Shown here: piece after piece, positions 1-6,044 of the stretch | Layout: every line of letters starts with the position of its first letter | How positions within the stretch are numbered: the stretch's first letter is position 1 | Origin: an uncultured Rhodospirillaceae bacterium | GTDB taxonomy: Bacteria > Pseudomonadota > Alphaproteobacteria > Rhodospirillales > UBA2165 | Assembly: GCA_913041095.1 (NCBI GenBank) | Contig: CAJWIB010000174.1 | Span: 1 to 6,282, forward strand | Length of the DNA stretch: 6,282 bases | Direction of reading: 5' to 3' | Made by a program: the position numbers and the translations under genes | Notes under the pieces: generated by a model | The model's database searches: none | Told to the model about the DNA's origin: nothing | Seen by the model: the letters and a program-made list of their open reading frames with translations, nothing else

Positions 1-796
1 CATCATCGACCCGTTGCTCGCGCCGTTGTTGGCGGAGATTATGGAGACCTTTCAGACGCCGCACATTGCGCTTGCGCCTCGCCGTCACTCCATAACGCAG
101 CCAGTGTTCTTCACGCACGATTTTGCGGTCAAGTTTATGGCGATCGAGTTCCTCTTGTTCCAGTATCTCATCCCGCCAGGACTGAAAGGACTGAAAGCCC
201 TGATCAAGCCGCCGGGTCACTCCTAAACTTAGCCAGATCGTTGTTCGCGATAAGTTTTCCAAAAACCTCCGATCGTGGCTGATCATCACCAGTGCTGAGC
301 GGATGGATTTGAACTCATTTTCCAGCCATTCGATCGCTTCCACATCGAGATGATTAGTTGGCTCATCCAGCAAAATAATATCCGGCTCCGGCGCCAGCAC
401 CCGTGCCAAGGCAACGCGGCGTGCTTCACCACCGGAAAGCTGGCTTGGGTCTTCTTTGCCAGTCAAGCCGAGTTGCGCCAGCAAGTAGGCCGCCCGGTAG
501 GGATCATCGCCCGGCGCCAGCCCCGCTTCGGCATAGCGAAGCGTCGTTGCAAAGCCTGCAAAATCTGGTTCTTGCGGCAAATAGCGCACGGTGATACCGG
601 GTTGGACAAAGACTTCACCATTATCCGGCTCAACCAGCCCAGCGGCGATTTTCAACAGTGTTGATTTACCCGAGCCATTGCGGCCAACCAAGCAAATCCG
701 GTCGTGCTCGAATACCGAAAGCTCTGCCCCTTCTAGTAGCGGGGTGCCGCCAAAGGTCAAATTTATATCGCGTAAAATAAGGATGGGTGGTGGCAT
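1..796 (-). CDS. ABC-F family ATPase, Uup-like (partial, C-terminus off the window)
   Basis: Soluble ABC-F ATPase with no membrane domain. Family members act on the ribosome or, for Uup, are also linked to DNA transactions; the exact role here is not shown. Only the first 265 residues are visible, out of roughly 600 usual for the family. The first nucleotide-binding domain is complete: Walker A GRNGSGKST at 38-46, a Q-loop-like YLPQEP near 72-77, signature LSGGE at 120-124, Walker B ILLDEP at 141-146 followed by TNHLD, and the switch His in ISHDRRF at 174. After this comes a charged region with the Uup-type ARRKRNVRRL stretch at about 239-248, the start of the interdomain linker. The ATG at 794-796 is the only sensible start, since no upstream in-frame start was seen, but it lacks a clear Shine-Dalgarno sequence. 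Assignment to ABC-F is firm; Uup rather than EttA is inferred from the linker. Confidence 0.93.
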   Translation of the reverse strand, partial: MPPPILILRDINLTFGGTPLLEGAELSVFEHDRICLVGRNGSGKSTLLKIAAGLVEPDNGEVFVQPGITVRYLPQEPDFAGFATTLRYAEAGLAPGDDPYRAAYLLAQLGLTGKEDPSQLSGGEARRVALARVLAPEPDIILLDEPTNHLDVEAIEWLENEFKSIRSALVMISHDRRFLENLSRTTIWLSLGVTRRLDQGFQSFQSWRDEILEQEELDRHKLDRKIVREEHWLRYGVTARRKRNVRRLKGLHNLRQQRREQRVDD

Positions 797-819
797 AAGA
801 GGTGTATGTATAGCCGCGA

Positions 820-870
820 GACCCTCTGTGCAAGGGTCCAAAAGGCTGGCCAAAATTTACTACAAATTTT
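820..870. repeat. two adjacent hairpin-forming inverted repeats in a divergent intergenic region
   Basis: Two perfect inverted repeats lie side by side between the ABC-F gene and the DUF1127 gene. The first is GACCCT (820-825) with AGGGTC (833-838), loop 7. The second is AAAATTT (852-858) with AAATTTT (864-870), loop 5. They fall in the 5' leader or promoter zone of the minus-strand ABC-F gene and upstream of the plus-strand DUF1127 gene. They could be operators or leader hairpins. Neither has the stem plus T-run of a convincing terminator. Function unknown. Confidence 0.4.
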
Positions 871-926
871 AGAGCATCTTTTTTCTGACCCGTCCGCTAG
901 TGTCCCCAAAATTATCTGGATACTCG

Positions 927-932
927 AAAGGA
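927..932 (+). promoter_or_regulatory. Shine-Dalgarno site that decides the DUF1127 start
   Basis: AAAGGA sits 8 bases before the GTG at 941. It touches the in-frame ATG at 932-934, so it cannot serve that ATG. This favours GTG 941 as the real start. Confidence 0.6.
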
Positions 933-940
933 TGCCAACA

Positions 941-1189
941 GTGTCAACTTTTGTTTTATATCTCCCAGGCCGCGGCAAAATAATCAATTTTCCTCAGATT
1001 CTTGCTAATATTCTTTACTATTTTGAATTGATTTTGCGTACGATTGAGCATGAAATGGAGGCTAAACCACCTACAGAACTTCACCACATTGGCAACAGGC
1101 ATTTGCGCGATATTGGCTTGTCCAAAGCCGATGCGACCATGATGGAGTTCGGGATCGAGCCTCACCGGCCAAGAAATCGCTTTATTTAA
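941..1189 (+). CDS. DUF1127 domain-containing small protein
   Basis: Small protein of 82 residues, function unproven. The C-terminal half carries the DUF1127 pattern: an amphipathic helix around 25-45, then the hallmark LRDIGLS at 55-61, and an Arg-rich tail ending RPRNRFI. DUF1127 proteins are abundant in Alphaproteobacteria; some short members have been linked to RNA or phosphate/carbon regulation, but this is family background, not evidence for this gene. The start is taken as GTG 941 because AAAGGA lies 8 bases upstream. In-frame ATGs at 932 and 806 give longer products, but the first is fused to the ribosome site and the second runs through the two hairpins. The stop overlaps the stop of the convergent yciI-like gene, leaving no room for a terminator between them. 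Confidence 0.8.
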   Translation: MSTFVLYLPGRGKIINFPQILANILYYFELILRTIEHEMEAKPPTELHHIGNRHLRDIGLSKADATMMEFGIEPHRPRNRFI

Positions 1190-1500
1190 TTCCCTTCAGG
1201 GGTTTTTGGTGCTGCGTCAGGGTTCCATTGACCGCGCCGCATATGGGTTATTTTAACCGACTTAAAAACGCCGCCTTTCCGCAGCGGCTCATAGGCTGAA
1301 AACTCTTCGGCCTCCTCCCGGTTCGCAACGTTTATAATCAGGACAGAGCCCACTCGCGCCACCCCATCATCGGCAAGCAGCGCACCACCCAACACTAATT
1401 TATCATCATGGTCTTCAAGATATCTAAAATGGGCCAGTTTATGCCGTTCACGCAATGGGCCCGAGTTTTCAACATCTTCCTGATAAATAATATAGAGCAT
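1186..1500 (-). CDS. YciI-like (YCII domain) protein
   Basis: A 104-residue protein with the ferredoxin-like YCII fold pattern: strand MLYIIYQ at the N-terminus, a helix with HKLAHFRYL (20-28) carrying the conserved-type His at 24, the GGALLADDG turn at 38-46, strand VLIINV, and a helix leading to EPLRKGGVF (71-79). YCII proteins are poorly characterised; a possible enzymatic role has been proposed from conserved His/Asp residues and occasional fusions, so only a domain-level name is justified. The basic tail after about residue 87 (MRRGQWNP) extends beyond the core. It starts five bases after the ridA-like stop. Its Shine-Dalgarno (AAAGGAA on the minus strand, plus coordinates 1509-1515) lies inside the end of the upstream gene with an 8-base spacer, so the two genes are almost certainly one operon with coupled translation. 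Confidence 0.85.
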   Translation of the reverse strand: MLYIIYQEDVENSGPLRERHKLAHFRYLEDHDDKLVLGGALLADDGVARVGSVLIINVANREEAEEFSAYEPLRKGGVFKSVKITHMRRGQWNPDAAPKTPEGN

Positions 1501-1505
1501 GGCTG

Positions 1506-1976
1506 CTATTCCTTTAGAGCAAACAGGCCTTCAATCTCGACCGTGACATTGTAGGGCATCGCCGCGACCCCCGCCGCTGTCCTGGTATGCTTACCCTGTT
1601 CACCAAAAATATCATGCATCAACTCGGAAGCCCCGTTGACCACTTGGGCTACTTGATCAAAGCCCTCAACTGTCGCGACAAACCCACGCAAATTTAACAC
1701 CCGTTCAATCCGGTCGAGATCTCCACCCAGCGCATGTTTAGCCTGGGCCAGTACGTTGAGCGCCGAGAGCCGAGCGGCCGCCTGACCACCCTCCAGGCTC
1801 TGTTCACGCCCGACATGACCAAAATATTTGATATCACCGTCAATCGCTGGCAGCTGACCAGACACTCTCAGCGTATTATTATAAATCTGATAAGTTTCAA
1901 TCTTTGCCGCTTTTGGTATCGCCGCAGCAGGGATTTCGATACCCAGTTCCTTTAGTCGTTCGTCAATCTTTCCCAT
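1506..1976 (-). CDS. RidA family protein (YjgF/YER057c/UK114)
   Basis: A 156-residue member of the RidA superfamily, trimeric proteins of which the best known hydrolyse reactive enamine/imine intermediates from PLP enzymes. This is the longer type with an extra N-terminal segment (IDERLKELGIEIP at 4-16) compared with the roughly 130-residue E. coli RidA. Visible family features are VSGQLP at 38-43, the GGQAAARLSALNVLAQ helix at 63-78, and the C-terminal core with Arg132 in HTRTAAG followed by TVEIEG (145-150). Arg132 aligns by eye with the catalytic Arg of RidA, so deaminase activity is possible, but this long subgroup is not well tested. Start ATG has AAAGGAA (plus coordinates 1986-1992) with a 9-base spacer. 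It is the first gene of an operon with the yciI-like gene and diverges from the oxidoreductase gene. Confidence 0.9.
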   Translation of the reverse strand: MGKIDERLKELGIEIPAAAIPKAAKIETYQIYNNTLRVSGQLPAIDGDIKYFGHVGREQSLEGGQAAARLSALNVLAQAKHALGGDLDRIERVLNLRGFVATVEGFDQVAQVVNGASELMHDIFGEQGKHTRTAAGVAAMPYNVTVEIEGLFALKE

Positions 1977-2130
1977 GAAATAATATTCCTTTGGTTATAT
2001 TTTTCAGTTTAAATTTCCTGATCAACTTGTCTAGAAATCAATAGGCTGGTTGGGTAAATTCTTCCAAATGCCCATATAAACTGCTAGAGAAATGACATAA
2101 TAAAATATTTTGGGGATGGAAGAAAATCAC
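1977..2130. promoter_or_regulatory. divergent AT-rich intergenic region, ridA-like / quinone oxidoreductase
   Basis: This AT-rich gap must hold promoters for both flanking genes. For the plus strand the best candidate is TTGGGT (2050-2055) and TATAAA (2075-2080), with a long 19-base spacer, so it is weak. A small inverted repeat ATTTC (2013-2017) with GAAAT (2034-2038) could be an operator. No clear minus-strand promoter was found. The shared region suggests, but does not prove, joint regulation. Confidence 0.35.
2118..2123 (+). promoter_or_regulatory. Shine-Dalgarno site that decides the oxidoreductase start
   Basis: GGAAGA lies 7 bases before ATG 2131. Two in-frame alternatives, TTG 2110 and ATG 2116, lack a properly spaced site, and translation from 2131 begins directly with the family-typical MKAIRV strand. 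Confidence 0.6.
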
Positions 2131-3120
2131 ATGAAAGCAATTCGTGTCACCGAAAAATCAGCAAGTTCAGATGGTCTCAAGTTCGAGCTTGCTGATGTAA
2201 AAATACCAAAAATTAAAGACGGTGAATGTCTAGTTAAAATTCATGCCAGCGGTATTAATCCAAGCGATGTTAAAGCACTGTTAGGTAGAATGCCAAACTT
2301 GGTTTGGCCGCGCACACCAGGCCGTGATTATGCCGGTGTTGTTGTTGAAGGCTCAAGCGAGTTGGTCGGCAAAGAAGTATGGGGTACCGGCGGTGATCTC
2401 GGTATGGGACGGGACGGAGCCCATGCTGCATTTAACGTTGTTGATGTTGCCGGCATTCGTGAAAAACCAGCCAATCTTTCCATGGCTGAAGCGGGTTCTG
2501 TTGGCGTTTCCTGGACCTGTGCCTGGCTTGGCATGGTGCCGGGCGCCCATATCGCAGATGGTGAAACTGTCACTGTTCTGGGTGCCAATGGCAAAGTTGG
2601 CGAAGCAGCCATCCAAATCGCCACCGCTGCCGGGGCCAGGGTGATCGCTGTTGAACGCACGCGGGATGACTATTTTGGTCACGCCACCGGTCCGGTTGAT
2701 GTGGTTAATCTTGAAAAAGAACCAGATGTGCAAAAAGCCATCATGGATAGAACTGATGGCAAAGGCACGGACATTATAATGAACACCGTCGGCAGCCCTT
2801 ATTTTGAGGCGGCGTGTAATTCGCTCGCCAAGCAAGGCCGCCAAATCATTTGTACGACCATTGAAGAAGACAACAATATTAATCTCCGGACGTTTTATCG
2901 CGGTAATTATCATATGATCGGTGTCAGCAATATGGATCACAATAATATTCTCTCGGGCGAATTACTGGAAGATACGAAATCCGGTTTCGAAAGCGGAGCT
3001 TATAAGCCGTATCCGATCAAAGATGAAAATGTCTATAGTCTAGAGGATGCCGGTGAGGCTTATAAAATTGTCCTTAAAGGCGCATCTCGCGACCGTATCG
3101 TTATTGATCCGAAAGCGTAA
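2131..3120 (+). CDS. zinc-independent MDR oxidoreductase, quinone oxidoreductase-like
   Basis: A 329-residue medium-chain dehydrogenase/reductase, probably a cytosolic NADPH-dependent reductase of quinones or other activated carbonyl/alkene substrates; the substrate cannot be read from the sequence. The N-terminal GroES-like catalytic domain has VKIHASGINPSDVK (35-48) and GRDYAGVV (64-71). The Rossmann domain has the nucleotide-binding loop VLGANGKVGEAA (149-160) and the NTVGS turn at 218-222. No cluster of four structural-zinc cysteines and no catalytic-zinc Cys/His ligands of alcohol dehydrogenases are seen, which places it in the QOR-like branch. Length is normal for the family. The gene stands alone on its strand, divergent from the ridA-like operon and convergent with the NDUFA9-like gene. 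Pairing with a RidA gene fits a reactive-metabolite theme, but this is inference. Confidence 0.9.
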   Translation: MKAIRVTEKSASSDGLKFELADVKIPKIKDGECLVKIHASGINPSDVKALLGRMPNLVWPRTPGRDYAGVVVEGSSELVGKEVWGTGGDLGMGRDGAHAAFNVVDVAGIREKPANLSMAEAGSVGVSWTCAWLGMVPGAHIADGETVTVLGANGKVGEAAIQIATAAGARVIAVERTRDDYFGHATGPVDVVNLEKEPDVQKAIMDRTDGKGTDIIMNTVGSPYFEAACNSLAKQGRQIICTTIEEDNNINLRTFYRGNYHMIGVSNMDHNNILSGELLEDTKSGFESGAYKPYPIKDENVYSLEDAGEAYKIVLKGASRDRIVIDPKA

Positions 3121-3198
3121 ATCTCGAGATGTCCCCTTTCGACAAATCTGCTAAAAAACCCACCCAATTATCCCTTTAACTAAGGATCAACTGGGCAA

Positions 3199-3354
3199 AT
3201 GGTAGAAAAAAGAAGCCAACTTAAAATGATACTCCGCAAATCCGATGAAACTGACCGCCGCAGTGTGCTTGTGCAACGCACGGTTAGAGGCTCAATATTC
3301 TCGCGTGAATACAGTGAAATTGTGGCATCAGTCACAGTGGCCTCGACCGCTTAA
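3199..3354 (+). CDS. possible small hypothetical ORF (51 codons)
   Basis: Unrecognised ORF of 51 codons in the gap between two convergent genes. It starts MVEKRSQLKMILRKSD, is rich in basic residues in its first half and ends in a Ser/Thr/Ala/Val-rich segment; no transmembrane helix or Cys motif is visible. A possible Shine-Dalgarno AAGGA (3182-3186) is 12 bases from the ATG, longer than ideal. The reading frame uses a reasonable codon mix for a coding region, but the length is within chance. The stop is followed at once by a run of A. It may be a real small gene, the remnant of a larger one, or nothing. The rest of the gap (3121-3198) holds only a weak, bulged hairpin around 3162-3195. Confidence 0.28.
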   Translation: MVEKRSQLKMILRKSDETDRRSVLVQRTVRGSIFSREYSEIVASVTVASTA

Positions 3355-3362
3355 AAAAATGC

Positions 3363-4376
3363 TCATGTTGAAGACGCTGCTTCGTGCCCGACTTTCTTAA
3401 ACCTTGATAAATAGCCCGGCAATATTGCTTCGGCCGGGGTTGCCATCACGCCAAGATCGGCCAAGGTTTTAGCGCCTTCTGAAACCACGTTATCGACTTC
3501 CAATTGCTTGACCTGATCATAGGTTAACAGCGGCGCTGGGATCTTTTGCAGCAGCCAGCCCCAAATCGCTAAATACCAAAACGGGATCGGCACCAACAGG
3601 CGCTTACGGCCAATTATTTTCGTCAGCATTCTCATAATATCGACGCTGCTATAGACGCTGGGTCCGCCGAGCTCGTAGGTTTTGCCGGGGGCATCTTCCA
3701 CCGCCAAAGCACTAACAATGGCTGCAGCAACATCGTCGACATAGACCGGCTGAAATTTAGTGCCGCCGTCGCCATAAAAATCAATATTCAGTATGGCATC
3801 ATCGGTAAACCATTTGAGAATCGGTATGACCGGACAGCCAAAGACCGGCATAACCCAGGTAAACCGGGCCAGCCCGGCAAAGAAATTAAAGAAATGATCT
3901 TCCGGGCCGAAAATTACACTGGGACGGATAATAGTGGCGTTGGGAAATTCAGCATAGATTGCCGCTTCGCCGGCAGCTTTGGTTTGCGCATAACGGGCTC
4001 CTGATTTTTCATCGGCGCCAATCGCCGAGATTTGTACCAAGCGAGCAACATCAGCCGCCGCTGCCGCCTTGGCGACATTCGCAGCACCTTGAGTATGCAC
4101 ATTGGCAAAATTCTGCGCCCTCCATTCGGAAAGAATACCAACCAGATTGACCACGCTTTCGGCGCCTTCGACTGCTGCTGCCAAAGTGGTTTCATTCCGG
4201 ATATCCGCGGCAAAAGGCACAATTTGACCAACCTCACCCATGATTTTTAGATACCGAGCATCTTCTGGATCACGCACGGCTACTCTGACCGTGGCCCCGT
4301 CAGCTGTGAGGTGGCGGACCAAATGGCGGCCAACAAACCCGGAACCGCCAAAAACTGTTACAATGCGCTTTACCAT
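3363..4376 (-). CDS. complex I NDUFA9 subunit family protein (atypical SDR, NAD(P)-binding)
   Basis: A 337-residue extended/atypical short-chain dehydrogenase of the NDUFA9-like group. In mitochondria the homologue is an NADPH-binding accessory subunit of complex I; bacterial members are often annotated as NAD-dependent epimerase/dehydratase or sugar-nucleotide epimerase, and their reaction is unknown. The dinucleotide-binding loop is VFGGSGFVG (8-16), followed by RVAVRDP (31-37), ADIRN (57-61), a NLVGIL turn (77-82), the Tyr129-x3-Lys133 pair in ARYAQTK, and IIRPSVIFGPEDHFF (149-163). KFQPVYVDDVA (207-217) and TYELGGP (233-239) follow. An apparent extra stretch lies between MPVFG (176-180) and GDGGTKFQPVYV. 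A hydrophobic WYLAIWGWLL segment lies at 267-276. Start ATG has AGGA about 5 bases upstream. It is transcribed away from the tRNA gene; a candidate promoter is given separately. Confidence 0.9.
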   Translation of the reverse strand: MVKRIVTVFGGSGFVGRHLVRHLTADGATVRVAVRDPEDARYLKIMGEVGQIVPFAADIRNETTLAAAVEGAESVVNLVGILSEWRAQNFANVHTQGAANVAKAAAAADVARLVQISAIGADEKSGARYAQTKAAGEAAIYAEFPNATIIRPSVIFGPEDHFFNFFAGLARFTWVMPVFGCPVIPILKWFTDDAILNIDFYGDGGTKFQPVYVDDVAAAIVSALAVEDAPGKTYELGGPSVYSSVDIMRMLTKIIGRKRLLVPIPFWYLAIWGWLLQKIPAPLLTYDQVKQLEVDNVVSEGAKTLADLGVMATPAEAILPGYLSRFKKVGHEAASST

Positions 4377-4385
4377 ATTAATCCT

Positions 4386-4398
4386 GTTCAGTTTGAAC
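4386..4398. repeat. short palindrome next to the NDUFA9-like ribosome site
   Basis: GTTCA (4386-4390) and TGAAC (4394-4398) form a 5-bp stem with a 3-base loop directly beside the AGGA ribosome site of the minus-strand gene. It could be an operator or an mRNA hairpin limiting ribosome access. It is short enough to be chance. Confidence 0.25.
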
Positions 4399-4427
4399 TG
4401 CTCTACAGAACGTTATTTCTTTCCTAA

Positions 4428-4456
4428 TTAATACATTTCCAAGTCTTCCGGAACAA
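4428..4456 (-). promoter_or_regulatory. candidate sigma-70 promoter for the NDUFA9-like gene
   Basis: On the minus strand TTGTTC (plus coordinates 4451-4456) and TATTAA (4428-4433) are separated by exactly 17 bases and lie about 50 bases upstream of the ATG. The match to TTGACA/TATAAT is partial, so this is a candidate only. Confidence 0.35.
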
Positions 4457-4507
4457 CCTAAACCGGCAGAAACTTTACCTCTCTGCCGCCAATGTCGGGA
4501 TACCATA

Positions 4508-4536
4508 TTGACAGTGCCGGCGCAGAAGGGTACGAC
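4508..4536 (+). promoter_or_regulatory. candidate promoter of the tRNA-Leu gene
   Basis: A perfect TTGACA (4508-4513) is followed after 17 bases by TACGAC (4531-4536), a weak -10 element. Initiation near 4543 would give a leader of about 38 bases before the mature tRNA end at 4581. The perfect -35 and the sensible leader support it; the poor -10 limits confidence. The rest of the gap 4457-4580 shows no gene. Confidence 0.42.
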
Positions 4537-4580
4537 CTCCCCTCGTTAAAACGCCACCGCATTAATTTGTATAGATATTT

Positions 4581-4667
<87 letters not shown>

Positions 4668-4692
4668 CTTATTTATATAGCTTAATCAGTGA

Positions 4693-4726
4693 CTTAACAG
4701 ATTTGTCGCTGTCTTATCTAATTTGT
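4693..4726 (+). repeat. tandem direct repeat CTTA-N4-ATTTGT upstream of the integrase
   Basis: CTTAACAGATTTGT (4693-4706) and CTTATCTAATTTGT (4713-4726) share CTTA and ATTTGT and are offset by exactly 20 bases, about two helical turns. The phase suggests two protein-binding sites on one face of the DNA, for example integrase arm-type sites or an operator. The function is inferred from the position between the tRNA 3' end and the integrase gene. Confidence 0.45.
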
Positions 4727-4751
4727 TGGTCAGACGTTATTCAACTGTAAT
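4723..4751 (+). promoter_or_regulatory. candidate integrase promoter
   Basis: TTGTTG (4723-4728), 17 bases, then TGTAAT (4746-4751), a five-of-six -10 match. It lies about 30 bases before the integrase ATG. The -35 overlaps the second direct repeat and the -10 overlaps the left arm of the AACTGT inverted repeat, which would allow self-repression. Confidence 0.42.
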
Positions 4752-4769
4752 CACAATCTAGTCACAGTT
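4743..4769. repeat. inverted repeat over the integrase -10 and leader
   Basis: AACTGT (4743-4748) and ACAGTT (4764-4769) form a perfect 6-bp inverted repeat with a 15-base centre, containing two TCACA copies 11 bases apart (4751-4755, 4762-4766). It ends just before the AGGA ribosome site. A plausible operator or recombinase/excisionase site; chance cannot be ruled out. Confidence 0.35.
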
Positions 4770-4779
4770 AGGATAAATT

Positions 4780-5761
4780 ATGGCTACCTATAGCAAACGT
4801 AATCACAAATGGTGTGTGCAAGTAAGAAAAGCTAATCATCCCAATATATCCAAAACATTCACCCATAAAAAAGAAGCTCAAACTTGGGCGTATGAAATTG
4901 AACGTAAGATTGATCAGGGTCTTGTTCTGGAAATAAGTCATCCAGACTACGAAAACTTAGGCGAGATACTCAAACGTTATAAGAGTGAGATTACCTTCAC
5001 CAAACGTGGAGGACATCTAGAAGCCTACCGTCTAGCTAAGATCATGCGTGATCCAGTAGCTGAGAAAAAAATCTCTGAACTCTCAGCTATGCATATTGCA
5101 AATTATAGAAATAGAAGATTAAAGGAAGTCTCTGCGTGTTCAGTAGTGAAAGAGCTTACTCTAATCTCTTTATCAATTGATATTGCCAGAAAAGAATGGG
5201 GTGTTCCTATGCGCTCCAACGTAGTTCATGATGTTAAGAAGCCTCAACCTGAGAGAGGAAGAGATAGAAGATTATCAGAAGAAGAACATCCTGTTTTATT
5301 AAGATCGTGTTCCAAAAGTAAAAGCCTTTGGCTAACACCATTAGTGATCCTAGCCATTGAAACAGGGATGAGACGTGGTGAGCTACTCAGTCTAACATGG
5401 AAGGATATTAATCTAGATCTACAGGTGGCTCATTTGGATATGACCAAGAATGGGTTCAAAAGAAGATGTGCCTTTAAGTTCCAAAGCCATCACCCTACTC
5501 AGATCCTTACCTCATGATATTAGTGGAAGAGTATTTCCAGTGACACCAAATGCTTTAAGATGTCTATGGAATAGAGCCTGTAAAAGAGCGGGTATCACTG
5601 ATTTACACTTCCATGATCTCCGACATGAAGCTACCAGCAGATTTTTTGAAAAAGGTCTGAACGTGATGGAAGTTGCCACGATAACAGGACATAAAGACTT
5701 ACGGATGTTGCAAAGGTATACTCATTTAAGAGCAGAGGATTTGGCTAAGAAGTTGGGGTAG
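4780..5761 (+). pseudogene. tyrosine recombinase (phage-type integrase), frameshifted
   Basis: Site-specific tyrosine recombinase, presumably responsible for insertion at the adjacent tRNA-Leu. Frame 1 runs 4780-5517 and contains the N-terminal DNA-binding part, SAM-like core-binding region, catalytic Arg198 (ETGMRRGE) and the beta-hairpin Lys223 (MTKNG). The remainder is in the next frame, from about 5450 to the TAG at 5761: HDLRH supplies the His/Arg pair (codons at 5612 and 5621), TGHKDLR the second His, and QRYTHL the nucleophile Tyr (codon 5717). Omitting one G of the GGG at 5452-5454 restores a continuous 326-residue integrase of normal length, reading TKNGSKEDVPLSS. The split separates Arg/Lys from His/Arg/His/Tyr, so each half alone should be inactive. 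ATG 4780 has AGGA six bases upstream. Eleven of the first 19 arginines use AGA, unlike the genes to the left. It could be a decayed gene, a sequencing error or, less likely, recoding. Confidence 0.9.
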
Positions 5762-5767
5762 TCTGAA

Positions 5768-5929
5768 ATGAGACTTATTAAGCGCACATTTTATGCTTTA
5801 ATTTTACTGGTGGCAGGTTGGCTGTTGAATTTCATCTTTGATACCCAATTTGTTCTTGGTGTTGTTTCCGGTTGGTTGATGAAAGAAGGATATGACAGCA
5901 TTGCACGATATTTACTGAACCTGATGTAA
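5768..5929 (+). CDS. small putative membrane protein (53 aa) coupled to the integrase
   Basis: Unrecognised 53-residue ORF beginning six bases after the integrase stop. It opens with a basic N-terminus (MRLIKRTF), then a hydrophobic run from about 8 to 24 that fits one transmembrane helix, a second semi-hydrophobic stretch around 27-38 (TQFVLGVVSGWL), and a more polar, amphipathic C-terminus (KEGYDSIARYLL). A GGGG at 5755-5758 inside the integrase end lies 9 bases before the ATG and could act as a weak ribosome site; translation is probably coupled to the integrase. No family is recognised. It may be a small membrane peptide carried by the element. The tight spacing and the clean hydrophobic pattern favour a real gene, but it is short and untested. 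Confidence 0.5.
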   Translation: MRLIKRTFYALILLVAGWLLNFIFDTQFVLGVVSGWLMKEGYDSIARYLLNLM

Positions 5930-6044
5930 ACCGGGATGCCCTTGTCGGGAGAGTTAATTAAATGAACATCAAAATATATCGTAATGATGATAACAAACCC
6001 TGTTTGAATCATCCTGAGAGGGCCAATTTGGCGGGATCCTTAAA

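Noticed and set aside
350..872. Plus-strand open frames over the ABC-F gene
   Set aside because: They are antisense to conserved Walker and signature motifs of the ABC-F protein, so they are shadows.
2353..2940. Long open frame on the minus strand (195 codons)
   Set aside because: It is fully antisense to the well-supported quinone oxidoreductase gene, shows no family motif and has a composition typical of a shadow frame.
3162..3195. Hairpin between CCCAATT and AACTGGG as a terminator after the oxidoreductase gene
   Set aside because: The stem is mismatched and bulged and no T-run follows on either strand.
3351..3400. Terminator for the NDUFA9-like gene using the T-run after its stop
   Set aside because: The T-run is present on the minus strand, but the nearest stem (GAAG/CTTC) is only 4 bp and too far from it.
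4569..4574. TATAGA as a -10 box for the tRNA gene
   Set aside because: It would start transcription at or inside the mature tRNA 5' end and has no matching -35.
5998..6024. tRNA-like 3' end (TTTGAATC followed later by GGGCCA) that might be a second attachment site
   Set aside because: The supposed T-stem does not pair, and it matches the tRNA-Leu 3' end (TTCGAGTC...GGGCACCA) only in scattered positions. Not a usable attR.
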